From contig OY482866.1 in NCBI GenBank assembly GCA_960531495.1, forward strand, positions 2,347,201-2,411,200: DNA of 64,000 nucleotides. The letters are read 5' to 3'. The translations under genes were made by a program, and so were the position numbers. Every line of letters begins with the position of its first letter. Within the stretch, counting starts at the first letter, position 1. Positions 11,067 through 20,896 of the stretch are shown here, in pieces. The notes below the pieces were generated by a model. That model did no database searches and was not told where the DNA came from. It saw only the letters and a program-made list of their open reading frames with translations. The stretch comes from Zeus faber (lineage: Eukaryota > Chordata > Actinopteri > Zeiformes > Zeidae).

Positions 11067-12131
11067 GAACCTGAACAATGGCCAAGAAAACTATATTACT
11101 CAATTGGAAAAATAGAGATAGTCTCACCACATCCCAATGGTTGCAATTATTCATAGATTCCATCTCAATGGAAATACTATTGGCAATATCCCAAAACAAT
11201 GTTGATTCATTTAATGAAATATGGACAACTTTTATCACTGACATAACTCCATCATTTAATACTTGAGTCTTCCTAAGTTGGTGCAATGTCGTTGCGCTTT
11301 GGGGCATATGGGGGCCCTCCTGGTCTGCCGGGGCTCTGCGTTTGGGTGGCTTCCTGGGCGGCTCTGGGGACAACCGTGGTGCGTGGGCTGGTGTTCTTGG
11401 GGGATCCTGGGACCCCACGGGGAAGTTGGGTGGTCCGTGTGTGGGTTATGGGCGTGGTTGTGGGTTCTGGGCCTCGGGTTGGGGGTGGGGGGTGTGGGTC
11501 GCTGGTTTGGGTCTCAACCTGAGTCCTGAACCTGGCTGGCTGTGCTAGGCGCAGGGCTCACCATGTTGCCTGCTTCGTGGGTGGCGGTCTCCTGTCATCA
11601 CATGGGCTGCTGAGGTACCTGCCCTCTGACGCTCTCGGTGCGCGGGGTGCTCGTTGCTGGGGGGTCGGGCTGTGGGTGGGGGTGCCGTCTACCGCACTCT
11701 GTTCTGTTGTCCACATGCTCGGCGGCTGGGGGCTGACCAGGGGTCTGATGGGGGCGCAGAGCTGCCCGACATGGCGGACGCGCATGGCGGATGCGCATGG
11801 CGGACGCCCTGCGCCCTTGGCTGATTACTGTGGGTTGGCTGCCACCAGGTACGTGAGGTGGGCGCACTGGGGCGCATTTGGGTCTGGGGGAGGGGTCTGC
11901 GTGGTTGCTCCCCGGCCTGCTGCACCCCTGGATCGATCCAGTCGCGACTCGCCTATCTCTCCCAAGCGTGCTTCTTGTCCGTCCCAAAAATTGTAATCCT
12001 ACTCACATTAGCTTAGAACATATACACTGGCACACCAATCCTACATCGAACAACAGTCTATTAGACCAGGGCCTGCGGGACAGGAGGGGTGCGAGATCCC
12101 GGTTCGACTTGCCTGAAGGACTCGCACCCCC

Positions 12132-12482
12132 TGTTAGGAGGTGTGCTGAGTGAACCCAGGTGCAGAGAACAAGGCAGAGGCGAGATGGCAAAAATAGAGG
12201 TTTACTCAAAACAAGTACAAAAACTGGGCAAAAACAAATAAGAAGTCTCGGGAGCTTGGGACAAGAGCGTTGTCATGAGGTTAGACAAACTCAAGACTGA
12301 GCGGCCGAGGACACAAACGACAGGGTCTAAATAGGGACGACCAAACGAGACACAGGTGAAACATATCATCTAATGAGGCAGGGTAATCAGGAACAGAAAT
12401 AGGTGAAGCAGAGCAACCTTGAAAAGGCAGTACTGGCGGCATCTAGTGGCTGATGCTGGTAGGACCCGGGCGAACCCTGACA
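12132..12482 (-). repeat. chromovirus 3' LTR
   Basis: It reads TGTTAGGAGG to CGAACCCTGACA on the plus strand. It is identical to the other LTR except at four sites (GG/GA near the left end, AAAAAC/AAAGAC, GGGACAAG/GGGAAAAG, GCGGCC/GCGCCC). The pol frame runs about 40 nt into it. Confidence 0.95.
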
Positions 12483-15400
12483 GGACCCCCCCGTCTAGGA
12501 ACGGCTCCCGACGTTCCTCCAGGGAGTGTCGGGTGGCGACGGCGGAAATCCTGGATCAGAGAGGGGTCCAGGATATCCCGGGCCGGAACCCAGGAGCGCT
12601 CCTCCGGCCCGTAACCCTCCCAGTCCACCAGGTATTGCAGGGCCCCGCGGACCCGGCGGGAGTCCAGGAGCCGGCGGACCGTGTAGGCGGGCTGACCGTC
12701 GATGATGCGAGGCGCCGGAGGAGGCCTCGTGGTGGGCGCCAAGGTGCTGGTGACCACCGGTCGGAGCCGCGACACGTGGAAGGTGGGGTTTATCCTCATG
12801 GACCTGGGGAGCAGAAGACGGTATGCGGCAGGATTGACCCGCCTCACGATCTTGAAGGGCCCAACATACCGTGGCGCGAGCTTGCGTGATTCCACCCGTA
12901 ATGGAAGGTCCCTGGTGGACAGCCAGACCCTCTGGCCCGGACTGAGCATAGGTGCTGGTCTGCGCCGTCGGTTGGCCTGGATCTGCTGCTGCCGGGATGT
13001 CCTCAGCAGGGCCTGACGAGCCCTCTGCCAGGTCCGTCGGCACCGCTGGACGAACCGCTGGGCTGACGGCACTCCCACCTCCGCCTCCTGCTCCTGAAAC
13101 AGAGGAGGTACGTACCCGAACTGGCACTCAAATGGGGACATGCCAGTGGAAGAGCAGCGCAGAGTGTTGTGAGCGTATTCCGCCCACACTAGATGGTCGC
13201 TCCAGGAGGCAGGGTTGGAGGACACGAGGCACCTCAGTGTTGTCTCCAGGTCCTGGTTGACCCGCTCCGTCTGGCCATTGGATTGCGGGTGGAAACCGGA
13301 GGACAGGCTGACGGAGGCACCGAGGAGCTGGTGGAATGCTTTCCAGAACTGGGATGCAAACTGCGGACCGCGGTCTGACACCACGTCCAGGGGCAGGCCG
13401 AATACCCTGAAAACGTGCTGCACCATGAGCTCAGCAGTCTCCAGAGCTGAGGGGAGCTTGGGCAGAGGAATAAAGCGGCTAGCCTTGGAGAACCGGTCTA
13501 CAACGACAAAGATGACAGTGTGGCCCCGAGACGGTGGAAGGCCGGTGATGAAGTCCACTGAGAGGTGTGACCAGGGCCGACTGGGGATGGGAAGGGGATG
13601 CAGCAGCCCCATGGGACGTGACCGGGGGTTCTTGTTCTGGGTGCAGATGGTGCAGGCAGCGACGAAGGACCGGACGTCCTGCTCCATGGTAGGCTACCAG
13701 AAACGCCTGCGGAGGAACTCGAGGGTCCTGGAGATCCCCGGGTGGCCAGTGAGGCGGGATGAATGCCCCCATTGCAGGACTTGTGATCGGACAGCCTTCG
13801 GGACAAACAGGTGACCCGGGGGCCCGTTGCCGGGATCCGCCTCCCTCCTTTGGGCCTGCCGGACCTGCGTCTCGATTCCCCAGCGGACCGGAGCCAAGAT
13901 GCAGGAGCTCTGGAGAATGGGCTCGGGGAGTTCAACCAGCTCAGGAGGGTCAAACTGTCTGGAGAGAGCGTCGGGCTTGAGGTTCTTGGACCCGGGACGA
14001 TACGACAGGATGAAGTTGAACCGATTGAAGAACAAGGCCCATCGGGCTTGATGGGAGTTGAGGCGTTTGGCATCCTGAATGTATGTCAGGTTCTTGTGGT
14101 CGGTCCAGACGACAAATGGGTGTTGGGCCCCCTCCAGCCAGTGCCGCCACTCCTCCAACGCCAGTTTGACTGCCAGTAGGGGGGACTGCCGGTTCCCTAT
14201 GTCATAGTTCCGTTCCGCTGGGGTGAGGCGAGGAGAGAAGAAAGCACATGGATGGAGCTTCCTGTTGTGAGTCCTTTGGGACAAAACGGCCCCCACTCCC
14301 ACATCGGAAGCATCCACCTCCACCACGAAGGGTAGGGTAGGCTCTGGTGTGGCCAGGACAGGGGCAGCGGTGAACCGCATCTTGAGAGCCCTGAACGCCC
14401 CCTCAGCCTCCGCAGTCCAGGCGAAGCAGGCTGTGGATGTCCTAGTGAGGGCGGTGAGGGGAGCTGCCACAGTGCTAAAACCCCGAATGAATCGCCTGTA
14501 AAAATTGGCAAACCCGAGGAAGCGCTGCACCTGTTTGACCGAGGTGGGTGGTGGCCAGTCCCGGACGGCCTCGGTCTTGGCAGGATCCATCTGGACGTGA
14601 CCCTCGGTGATGACGAACCCCAGGAACTGAACGGTGGTGGCGTGGAACTCACTGTTCTCCAGCTTCACATAGAGGCCATTGGCGAGCAGGCGGTGAAGGA
14701 CCTGTCTCACATGCTGTATGTGTTCGGGAAGGGTCCTGGAGAAGATGAGGATGTCATCGATGTAGACGAACACGGAGCGGTTGAGAAACTCACGGAGGAC
14801 GTCGTTTACAAAGGCCTGGAAGACAGCGGGAGCATTGGCCAATCCAAAAGGCATGACCAGGTATTCATAATGGCCGGTAGGTGTGTTGAAGGCGGTCTTC
14901 CACTCATCCCCCTCGCGGACGCGAACGAGATTGTATGCGTTTCGAAGATCGAGTTTGGTGAAGATGGTGGCGCCTTGCAGTTGCTCGAAAGATGTGGACA
15001 TGAGAGGAAGGGGGTAGCGATTCTTGACCGTGATCTTGTTCAGACCACGGTAATCAATGCAGGGACGCAGGCCGCCATCCTTCTTACCCACGAAGAAAAA
15101 CCCTGCGCCCGCCGGGGAGGTAGAAGGGCGGATGAACCCTGAGGTGAGCGCCCCCCGGATGTACTCCTCCATGGCTGTAGTCTCAGGGGCAGAGAGAGAG
15201 AAGAGACGTCCTCGAGGAGGGCAGGTGCCAGGCAGAAGGTCGATGGCGCAGTCATAGGACCGATGGGGAGGAAGCGTGGTGGCCCGTCTCTTGCTGAAGA
15301 CCTCCCTCAGATCGGCATACTCGTGGGGCACTCGTGAAAACTCGGGATGGATGGGACCTTGAATACGGACTGGAGCCAGGACACGGACAGGAACTCCGGA

Positions 15401-15901
15401 GTGGGCAGGGGCTTGGGAAGGGGCCCGAGCTTGGACACGGACTGGAGACTCGAGAGGGTGAGAAGACGGACTAGAACGAAGACAGGTGGTGTGGCAGGCA
15501 GGGCCCCATTCGGTGAGACGCCCGGAGGCCCAGTCCAGATGTGGGTTGTGACGGGCTAGCCATGGGTAGCCCAGGACCAGTGGAAACTCAGGAGAGTGGA
15601 TGAGGTGGAGCTGGATTACCTCTGAATGTTTTCCCTCCAGTGACAGCCAAAGGGGGGCGGTCCGATGGCACACGCTACCGGACCCCAGTGGTCTTCCATC
15701 CAGGGCTGTCACTGTGAGAGGATGCTCTAGAGGTGCCAGAGGGAGCTTTAGGGCCTTTGCTAGCCCTACATCCAGGAAGCTTCCTGCAGCGCCGGAATCC
15801 ACCATAGCTTGGAGGGAGTGATGTTGATCTCCCCAGGCGAGGGAGGCAGCCAGCAGGACCCTGGTCGCCTCGAGCTTGGGAGAGAAGGTTGGCCTCGTCA
15901 C
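12443..15901 (-). pseudogene. pol: chromovirus pol: PR-RT-RNase H-IN-chromodomain, one nonsense codon
   Basis: The frame opens at ATG 15901. Retropepsin has [10 protein letters not shown] with Asp35. Reverse transcriptase has KLDLRNAYN and the catalytic YIDD at residues about 380-383 (14752-14763). RNase H carries [16 protein letters not shown] and WTDHKNLTY. Integrase has its HHCC finger ([11 protein letters not shown] ... CTICTQ), then the catalytic triad in [16 protein letters not shown] and [11 protein letters not shown]-terminal chromodomain ([17 protein letters not shown]) would tether insertion to chromatin marks. A TAG at 13694-13696 replaces the codon after FW in the integrase finger, where Trp is usual. 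The same frame continues for 416 more codons and ends inside the LTR. Gag and pol lie in different frames, 9 nt apart. Confidence 0.92.
12483..12494 (-). promoter_or_regulatory. polypurine tract
   Basis: On the minus strand ACGGGGGGGTCC ends directly at the 3' LTR, the position of the plus-strand DNA primer in LTR elements. Confidence 0.7.
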
Positions 15902-15909
15902 AGTTCTCC

Positions 15910-16883
15910 CTACCCTGGACGAGAGTTGGCTTTTCCCGAGAGCTCAGGGCAGGAAGAACGGAAATGCCCCGGGATCCCACAGTACAAGCAGCAGCGCTCT
16001 CTCATCCGCCGGTCCCGTTCGGACCGAGAGAGCCGTGTGCTGCCTACTTGCATCGGCTCCTCCCTTGATGCTGGAGGCGAGCTCGGGATAGCCAGGAGAT
16101 GCTCGGGAGGCCTCGTCCCCAGAGCCGCTCTGCGCGCTGGTATTGGTGAAGCGGGGCAAACGCGTTCCCCTTGTCTCTCCCGGAGGCGGTTGTCCACCCG
16201 AATCGCTGCATCGATGAGCGTGTCCAGGTCCTCCTGCGCCTCCCGGGATGCCAGCTCGTCCTTGACCCCCTCATTGAGGCCCCCCTGGAAGGCCGCGATG
16301 AGTGCCTCGCTGTTCCATCCAGACGCCACGGCGAGGGTGCGGAATGCGATGGCGTAGTCCGCCACGCTCTGTCCCCCCTGGCAGAGCCGGAGTAGCCGTG
16401 TCGACGCCTCCCTCCAACTGACTGAGTGGTCGAACACTCGGCGCATCTCCCCGGCAAAAGCCTGGTAGCTGGAGCAGGCCGGGGTTTGCCGATTCCAGAT
16501 GGCTGTGGCCCAGGATAGTGCTTTGCCGGTGAGTAGCGTGACCACGTATGCCACCTGTGAGCGCTGGGTGGGGAACTGTGACGGCTGGAGCTCGAAAGCC
16601 AGGGAGCATTGTGTCAGAAAGCCACGACTGCCCCCTGGGTTACCGTCGTACCTCTCTGGCGCCGGCAGTCGTGGTTCGCGGTGCTCTGGAGGACGCGGGT
16701 CCATGGGAGGCAGCGCTGGCGCAGGGCCCATAGGTGGCTCTGCTGGACGGCCTGGGCGAGCGACTGCAGGTTTTCCAGGACCTGTTGGAGAACCCGCTCG
16801 TGTCGGCCAATCGCAGCCCCCTGGTGCGTCAAGGCCACCCGCAGGCTTTCCACCTCTGGAGGACGACTCTCTGCTGGGTCCAT
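15910..16883 (-). pseudogene. gag: chromovirus gag, one frameshift
   Basis: Gag forms the virus-like particle. The likely start is ATG 16881-16883, only 19 nt after the 5' LTR, followed by a coiled N-terminus (VESLRVALTHQGAAIGRH). That frame is lost at about 16735-16750, where the capsid reading (PPMGPAPALPPMDPRPPE, then LPAPERYDGNPGG) continues in another frame, so a 1- or 2-nt indel is implied. The capsid-like part has SLAFELQPSQFPTQRSQVAY and a C-terminal CX2CX4HX4C knuckle, CLYCGIPGHFRSSC, just before the stop at 15910. The 356-residue ORF that appears to begin in the LTR at 16980 is this frame read through the leader, not the true start. Confidence 0.85.
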
Positions 16884-16890
16884 GTTGTTG

Positions 16891-16901
16891 GCTCAGTCTT
16901 G
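16891..16901 (-). promoter_or_regulatory. self-priming primer-binding site
   Basis: The minus strand just inside the 5' LTR reads CAAGACTGAGC. Its exact 11-nt complement lies in the LTR at 17063-17073, at the predicted 5' end of the transcript. In the Tf1/sushi group the RNA 5' end folds back onto such a site and is cleaved to prime reverse transcription. One base separates the site from the LTR. Confidence 0.75.
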
Positions 16902-16902
16902 C

Positions 16903-17253
16903 TGTTAGAAGGTGTGCTGAGTGAACCCAGGTGCAGAGAACAAGGCAGAGGCGAGATGGCAAAAATAGAGGTTTACTCAAAACAAGTACAAAAACTGGGC
17001 AAAGACAAATAAGAAGTCTCGGGAGCTTGGGAAAAGAGCGTTGTCATGAGGTTAGACAAACTCAAGACTGAGCGCCCGAGGACACAAACGACAGGGTCTA
17101 AATAGGGACGACCAAACGAGACACAGGTGAAACATATCATCTAATGAGGCAGGGTAATCAGGAACAGAAATAGGTGAAGCAGAGCAACCTTGAAAAGGCA
17201 GTACTGGCGGCATCTAGTGGCTGATGCTGGTAGGACCCGGGCGAACCCTGACA
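16903..17253 (-). repeat. chromovirus 5' LTR
   Basis: 351 bp, TG...CA bounded, followed by the right-hand CCCCC target duplication. See the 3' LTR for the four differences. Confidence 0.95.
17063..17105 (-). promoter_or_regulatory. chromovirus LTR promoter: TATA-like box and start
   Basis: On the minus strand CTATTTAG (17098-17105) lies about 31 nt upstream of GCTCAGTCTTG (17073-17063). That spacing is right for a TATA box and its start site. The start is supported independently by complementarity to the primer site. Confidence 0.65.
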
Positions 17254-17645
17254 CCCCCAACCCCGCAATTTGATCTGCAGTTACCAACAGCAGACATTGA
17301 GCACTGGGATTTTTTATTTTTTTTTCCCGGGGTGGCCGGTCGCTAGCGGTTCGATGTGGGGACGTGGTTGGCCGGGGGGCGATCGGGTGGGCCGGCCTGG
17401 CTAGAGTCCTGACGGCTTGCGCCTGGTGGCTTGGGATGTGCTGTGACCTGGCAGGGCTGCGAAGAGCGCCGCCGGGTGCCTTCCGGGGTCCCTGGGGGGA
17501 CTGCTTGTCGTTGTGGGTGTGGGGGGGTGGCTGGTTGTGTGTGTGCGCCCCTGGGGTGCGGTGTCTCCTCGTGCTCCCTGGGACTTGGTCATGCTCCTCG
17601 GGCTGGGCGTGGGAGTTGCTCCACAGCCCTCTGGCTTGTCTTCTT

Positions 17646-18096
17646 TGTGGCACGGTGGCGCAGTGCATTGCACTGCTGCCTCACAGCAAGAAGGTCCTGG
17701 GTTCGATTCCCGCCAGGGGCGCTGTTGGCACCGTGCTCCGGCGGGTTATCTCCCAAATAGGAGCCTTTCTGTGTGGAGTTTGCATGTTCTCCCCGTGCTC
17801 ACATAGGGTTTCCTCCACCTCACGTCAGTAAGGACCCCCACTAAAAACATGCACACATCATGGTCTGACCAGCGATGGACATTTATCACCTGGTCCCCGG
17901 GCGCGTCTACGTATGCTGCCCACTGCTCCTGGCTGTGCCCCCGGAGGAAGGACAACCCAGGATGGGTCAAAAGCAGAGAATCCATTTCACCGGCCACCAT
18001 CAAAAGCATGTGCATGTGTGTGTGTGTGTGTGTGTGCAAGCATGTGTTATAGTGTGGTGTGTTGTGTGATAAATAAAGACTGTTTCTTCTTTTCTT
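17646..18096 (+). mobile_element. tRNA-derived SINE, full length
   Basis: The head is GTGGCACGGTGGCGCAGTGC with B box GGTTCGATTCC (17701-17711). The body holds GTTTGCATGTTCTCCCCGTG and CACCGGCCACCATCAAAAGC, then a TG run (18010-18036) and the end GTGATAAATAAAGACTG. A TCTTCTTT-like duplication flanks it (about 17638 and 18090). Copy A of the L1 3' UTR lacks it at the equivalent place. It is a Pol III-type non-autonomous element, not a tRNA gene. Confidence 0.88.
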
Positions 18097-18938
18097 CTTC
18101 TCTGGGGGTCCGGGGGTCTTCCGTGGCCGCAGGGCGGGGTACCCAGGGATCTCCTGCAGCCGGGGGTCGTCAGCGGGGCTATGGAGTTCGGGGGGGCTTT
18201 GGGGCCCCTTGCGCTGCTTGGAGGCGCTGCAACATGATACTGACCTTCTACACCAGTACCAATGGGGATAAGTCATGTACACTTACCGGTGGACATCTTA
18301 CACACAGGCACGCATGCACGCACACACTTACACCTGCTTGGAGTGCACCCCAGCAACCTGGGGTGCTTTCCTCTCCTTTCCTCCCTCATTTACTGCCATA
18401 ACTTTGCCAGGAAGAGGCCACGTGACCAGTTGTAGTTCCAGTTTTCCTGGACTTAATTCAGTTTTTCAATAAATATTGTCATCCAGTGTTCATGTTTTTG
18501 TGTAAATGTTATTCGTTTCTATGTTTATTTGTCTCACCGTGGTGATTCTCCCCCTCTTGGAGTAGTGATCAGTTGTTTATAGACTCAAACATGATAAATA
18601 GTTCTTCAAAGAGGGGGGTTGGTGGTGGCTCTCCATAACCAAAAATGTGCTGTTGTCATTCTACAGGGCATCGACAGGACAGAGTTAGTGCAGCAGTTCT
18701 TGATGACTTAAGAATTAATAAAGAGTTGAATTGCAGGTTGAGAACTTGAACTCCACTTGCAGACTAACTCTGTCCTAGATGCAATGGCATACAAATACTC
18801 TGTGTTGTATGCCCAGCATGCTGACAGCACAGGTAAAATTAAAAAAAAAAAAAAATAATAATAATAATAATTATGTGTGTGCATATATGTTTATGTGATT
18901 ACATGGATTACGATATATTGTTACAATCCTCCTAAATT

Positions 18939-19139
18939 TCATGGGGAACCTGAAGCTTGTCTTTCTCCACTTTCATTCTGCCTGGTGACACTCTCTCTAA
19001 GATGCCTAACAACTGCTTGATTTCTCCAGGGTGCATTTTTTTTTCCTATGTTTTTAGTTTTAACAGGTGCAATGTTATTAATCATATTTTGTATTTTGAA
19101 GTTTAATTTGATCACAGGATCCTCAGTTGATGATGCCAT
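18939..19139 (-). pseudogene. LINE ORF2 linker fragment (minus strand)
   Basis: The reading KLNFKIQNMINNIAPVKT followed by KKNAPWRNQAVVRHLRE is the segment between endonuclease and reverse transcriptase in CR1/jockey-like fish LINEs. The reverse transcriptase itself is absent: the element stops here, about 70 bp from the A-rich end of L1 copy B. Confidence 0.6.
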
Positions 19140-19189
19140 AAATAGCAGTAACTAATTTACAATTCTTTTAAAGGTTTCAATTGTATTAT

Positions 19190-19930
19190 TGTATTGGTGT
19201 ATTGTATTGTATTGTTAATGATAGGCTTGTTGGGGAAACCCCTCTGTTGTACAAAAAAAACAGACACATGAAAGCATATGCAACAGTGATCTGAAATAGC
19301 AACATCCATGACACAGGGTCCATGATATTAAGTCCTTTTGATATGACCAAGTCCAGAGTATGCCCCTTATTGTGGGTGGGTCCAGAAACATGCTGATTCA
19401 GGTCAAATGCCTCCAATAGGCTCATGAAGTGTTGAGCATCTGGATCTATTTAATTGCCAACATGAATATTAAAATCACCTGAGATAATTACACAATCATA
19501 ATCAGTGGAGACCTTAAAGTAGTACAGTAGCTCAGAGAATTCATCAAGAAAGCTAGATTTTGGTGGCAGATAGACAGTGATGATTAAAATCGGGGCACTG
19601 CAGTTTATAGGCAAGGTGTTGAAACAACGTGAATTCTCCGAGGAGGAATTCCTTGCAGGTATAGATATCAGACAAGATAGCAGCTATTCCACCGCGTCTC
19701 TTATCAGCTCTTGTCGTTTGGATGAATTTGAAATTAGTCTCAATGAGTGCGACTGTGCTATTTCTGTCCAGCCAGGTCTCAGTCAGTAGAGAGAAATCCA
19801 GGTTATGGGTACTTATAAGCCAATTAATTAAAAATTACTTATTAGTTAGTGACCTGATGTTTAGCAGAGCCAATTTTATTGTTCTGGGTGCATGGTTTTG
19901 CGGGGGACTGATAGTTGGAGTCTGAACCGG
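19190..19930 (-). pseudogene. LINE ORF2 endonuclease domain, decayed
   Basis: In broken minus-strand frames I read a start like LLNIRSLTNK (about 19870), TETWLDRNSTVAL (about 19750-19790), RADKRRGGIAAILSDIY (about 19680) and, near the end, HVSGPTHNKGHTLDLVISKG (19330-19395). These are the ordered motifs of an apurinic-type LINE endonuclease that nicks the insertion site. Stops and indels occur throughout. It lies between the ORF1 esterase and the linker fragment on the same strand. Confidence 0.65.
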
Positions 19931-20057
19931 TAGTAAATTGTTTAGATTCTTGTATGCTACAGAGAAGTTACGTGCTTTCGGTCTATGGTTTATAATTACA
20001 GGAATTTGTAAAGCAGAGTGACAGTCATTAATGTCAGTGGATCGGACTCACCAAACA

Positions 20058-20867
20058 TCAACAGTGAACAGAGGATTTCAGCGTAAGTTCCATGTTCAAG
20101 GCGAGGAGATGTGATCCGTGAAAGTTTGGATGTACTCCATCATGTCTGAAGACGTTTGGACGGTTTAAGAAGGTGCCAAAAGTGTCCACAAACGGTACGT
20201 TGAGGGAGCAGCAGTATCCCTTGAGCAATGTGTGTAGCTGAAGGACACGCATGAATTTTACTTATCCAAAACTGGGACATGGCAGTGGGCCGGAGACAAT
20301 GAACCAGCGGTCTGACTGTAGAAGACTGTCAATAAGCTTCGTAAAGTCCTCTTTAAGTGTCTCCGATTGTTTGTTCCTGAGATTGTTGGTTCCAATGTGG
20401 ATGAGAAAGGTGGAGGTAGACAGGTTTTGATCCAGCAGCTGTGGGATTCTGGAGTCTATATCCTGGATGCGGCCACCCGGGTAGCAGAGCGTTTTAGCCG
20501 CAGGCAGGGTGATGTGTCGAACCATGGAGGAGCTGACAATGAGCATGGATGGAGCTCCGGCAGCAGAGGAGTTCCGAGGGACAGCAGCAGCAGCCAAGCC
20601 GGGAAAGCACCATCCTCCTGGAGGCGGCGCAGGCAGGCGGTCCAAGTTAGTGGCCCTGACGGGCGGAGATCCCGCTGCAGGGGCCGAGGCGGTGCTCTGT
20701 GGTGTTCCGCTCCGACTTGCTCTTTCGTGCCGCGGGACGTTGTCTCCCCTTCCCGTGCTGTCCCTTCTCTGTCCCCCGTAACCTCCCAGGGCGGCGCTGC
20801 CACGGACCCATGGACAGCTGCTCAAACGACTGAGCAGGGGTGCTGGCACTGCAGGCGACCCAACCAC
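20058..20867 (-). pseudogene. LINE ORF1 with SGNH/GDSL esterase-like domain
   Basis: A 201-residue ORF (20262-20867) has a low-complexity N-terminus and then MLIVSSSMVRHI, GGRIQDIDSRIPQLLDQ and FLIHIGTNNLRNKQSET. A second piece (20058-20252), after a stop or frame change near 20255, has FRHDGVHPNFHGSHLLALN. These match blocks of an SGNH hydrolase fold: the Ser-containing first block is degraded to SSSM, GTNN is the third, and DGVHPN carries the Asp/His pair. ORF1 proteins of CR1/L2-type vertebrate LINEs carry such a domain. It precedes the endonuclease on the same strand. Confidence 0.65.
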
Positions 20868-20882
20868 ATTCAGCTGGACTGC
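20841..20882 (+). pseudogene. Gmr1-like gag zinc knuckle
   Basis: The plus strand reads CWHCRRPNHIQLDC, a perfect CX2CX4HX4C knuckle, in a frame different from the integrase that follows 14 nt later. Only this end of gag is left and no protease is visible, so an internal deletion joined them. It overlaps the start of the minus-strand LINE ORF1 reading; the boundary between the two elements lies near 20790-20840. Confidence 0.5.
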
Positions 20883-20896
20883 CCCTCCAGGTGGCT

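Larger units (their letters stand above)
8163..11266 (+). pseudogene. L1-like LINE ORF2 (copy B), 5'-truncated and broken
   Basis: The reading starts in the last part of an apurinic endonuclease (IVISDHGTISFN, 8240-8300) and runs through a charged linker. The reverse transcriptase has the motif DQTGFVKGRHSS (about 9110), the palm motif SLDAEKTFDRV (about 9220), the primer-grip-side motif GTRQGCPLSPLLF (about 9390) and the catalytic YADD at 9519-9530. A C-terminal domain follows in several short frames to a stop at 11264-11266. ORF2p nicks target DNA and copies its own RNA there. The open pieces 8168-8848, 9004-9615, 9887-10072, 10102-10359, 10470-10658 and 11078-11266 are separated by frameshifts and by two foreign inserts (9030-9080 and 10985-11066). 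The clade call (L1) rests on the linker and palm motifs. Confidence 0.75.
12132..17253 (-). mobile_element. complete Ty3/gypsy chromovirus, 5122 bp
   Basis: The element lies on the minus strand and has two 351-bp LTRs (TG...CA), a self-primer site, gag, pol (protease, reverse transcriptase, RNase H, integrase, chromodomain) and a polypurine tract. It is flanked on both sides by CCCCC (12127-12131 and 17254-17258), a 5-bp target duplication, within the L1 3' UTR. The LTRs differ at four positions that I could see, so the insertion is recent. Coding lesions are few: one frameshift in gag and one in-frame TAG in integrase. The chromodomain and self-priming arrangement point to the Tf1/sushi group known from fish. 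Confidence 0.93.
11267..18871 (+). mobile_element. L1-like LINE 3' UTR, copy B (interrupted)
   Basis: Directly after the ORF2 stop comes a GC-rich, G-skewed 3' UTR. It runs 11267-12131, is interrupted by the chromovirus 12132-17253, and resumes at 17254 to end in an A-rich tail (18836-18871). The junction sequence across the chromovirus is CACCCCCAACCCC in copy A, which is what removing the insert would leave here. A SINE lies inside at 17646-18096. That ORF2 and this UTR are one element is inferred from strand, adjacency and the A-rich end. Confidence 0.6.

Noticed and set aside
12952..16924. Plus-strand ORFs of 60-200 residues across the chromovirus
   Set aside because: Antisense shadows of the minus-strand gag and pol frames.
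15910..16980. Gag starting inside the LTR at 16980
   Set aside because: The recognisable gag N-terminus starts at 16883 in another frame. The upstream part of this ORF is leader read out of frame.
17646..17720. tRNA gene
   Set aside because: The head has A/B-box-like sequence but is followed by the SINE body and occurs in several copies. No complete cloverleaf is visible.
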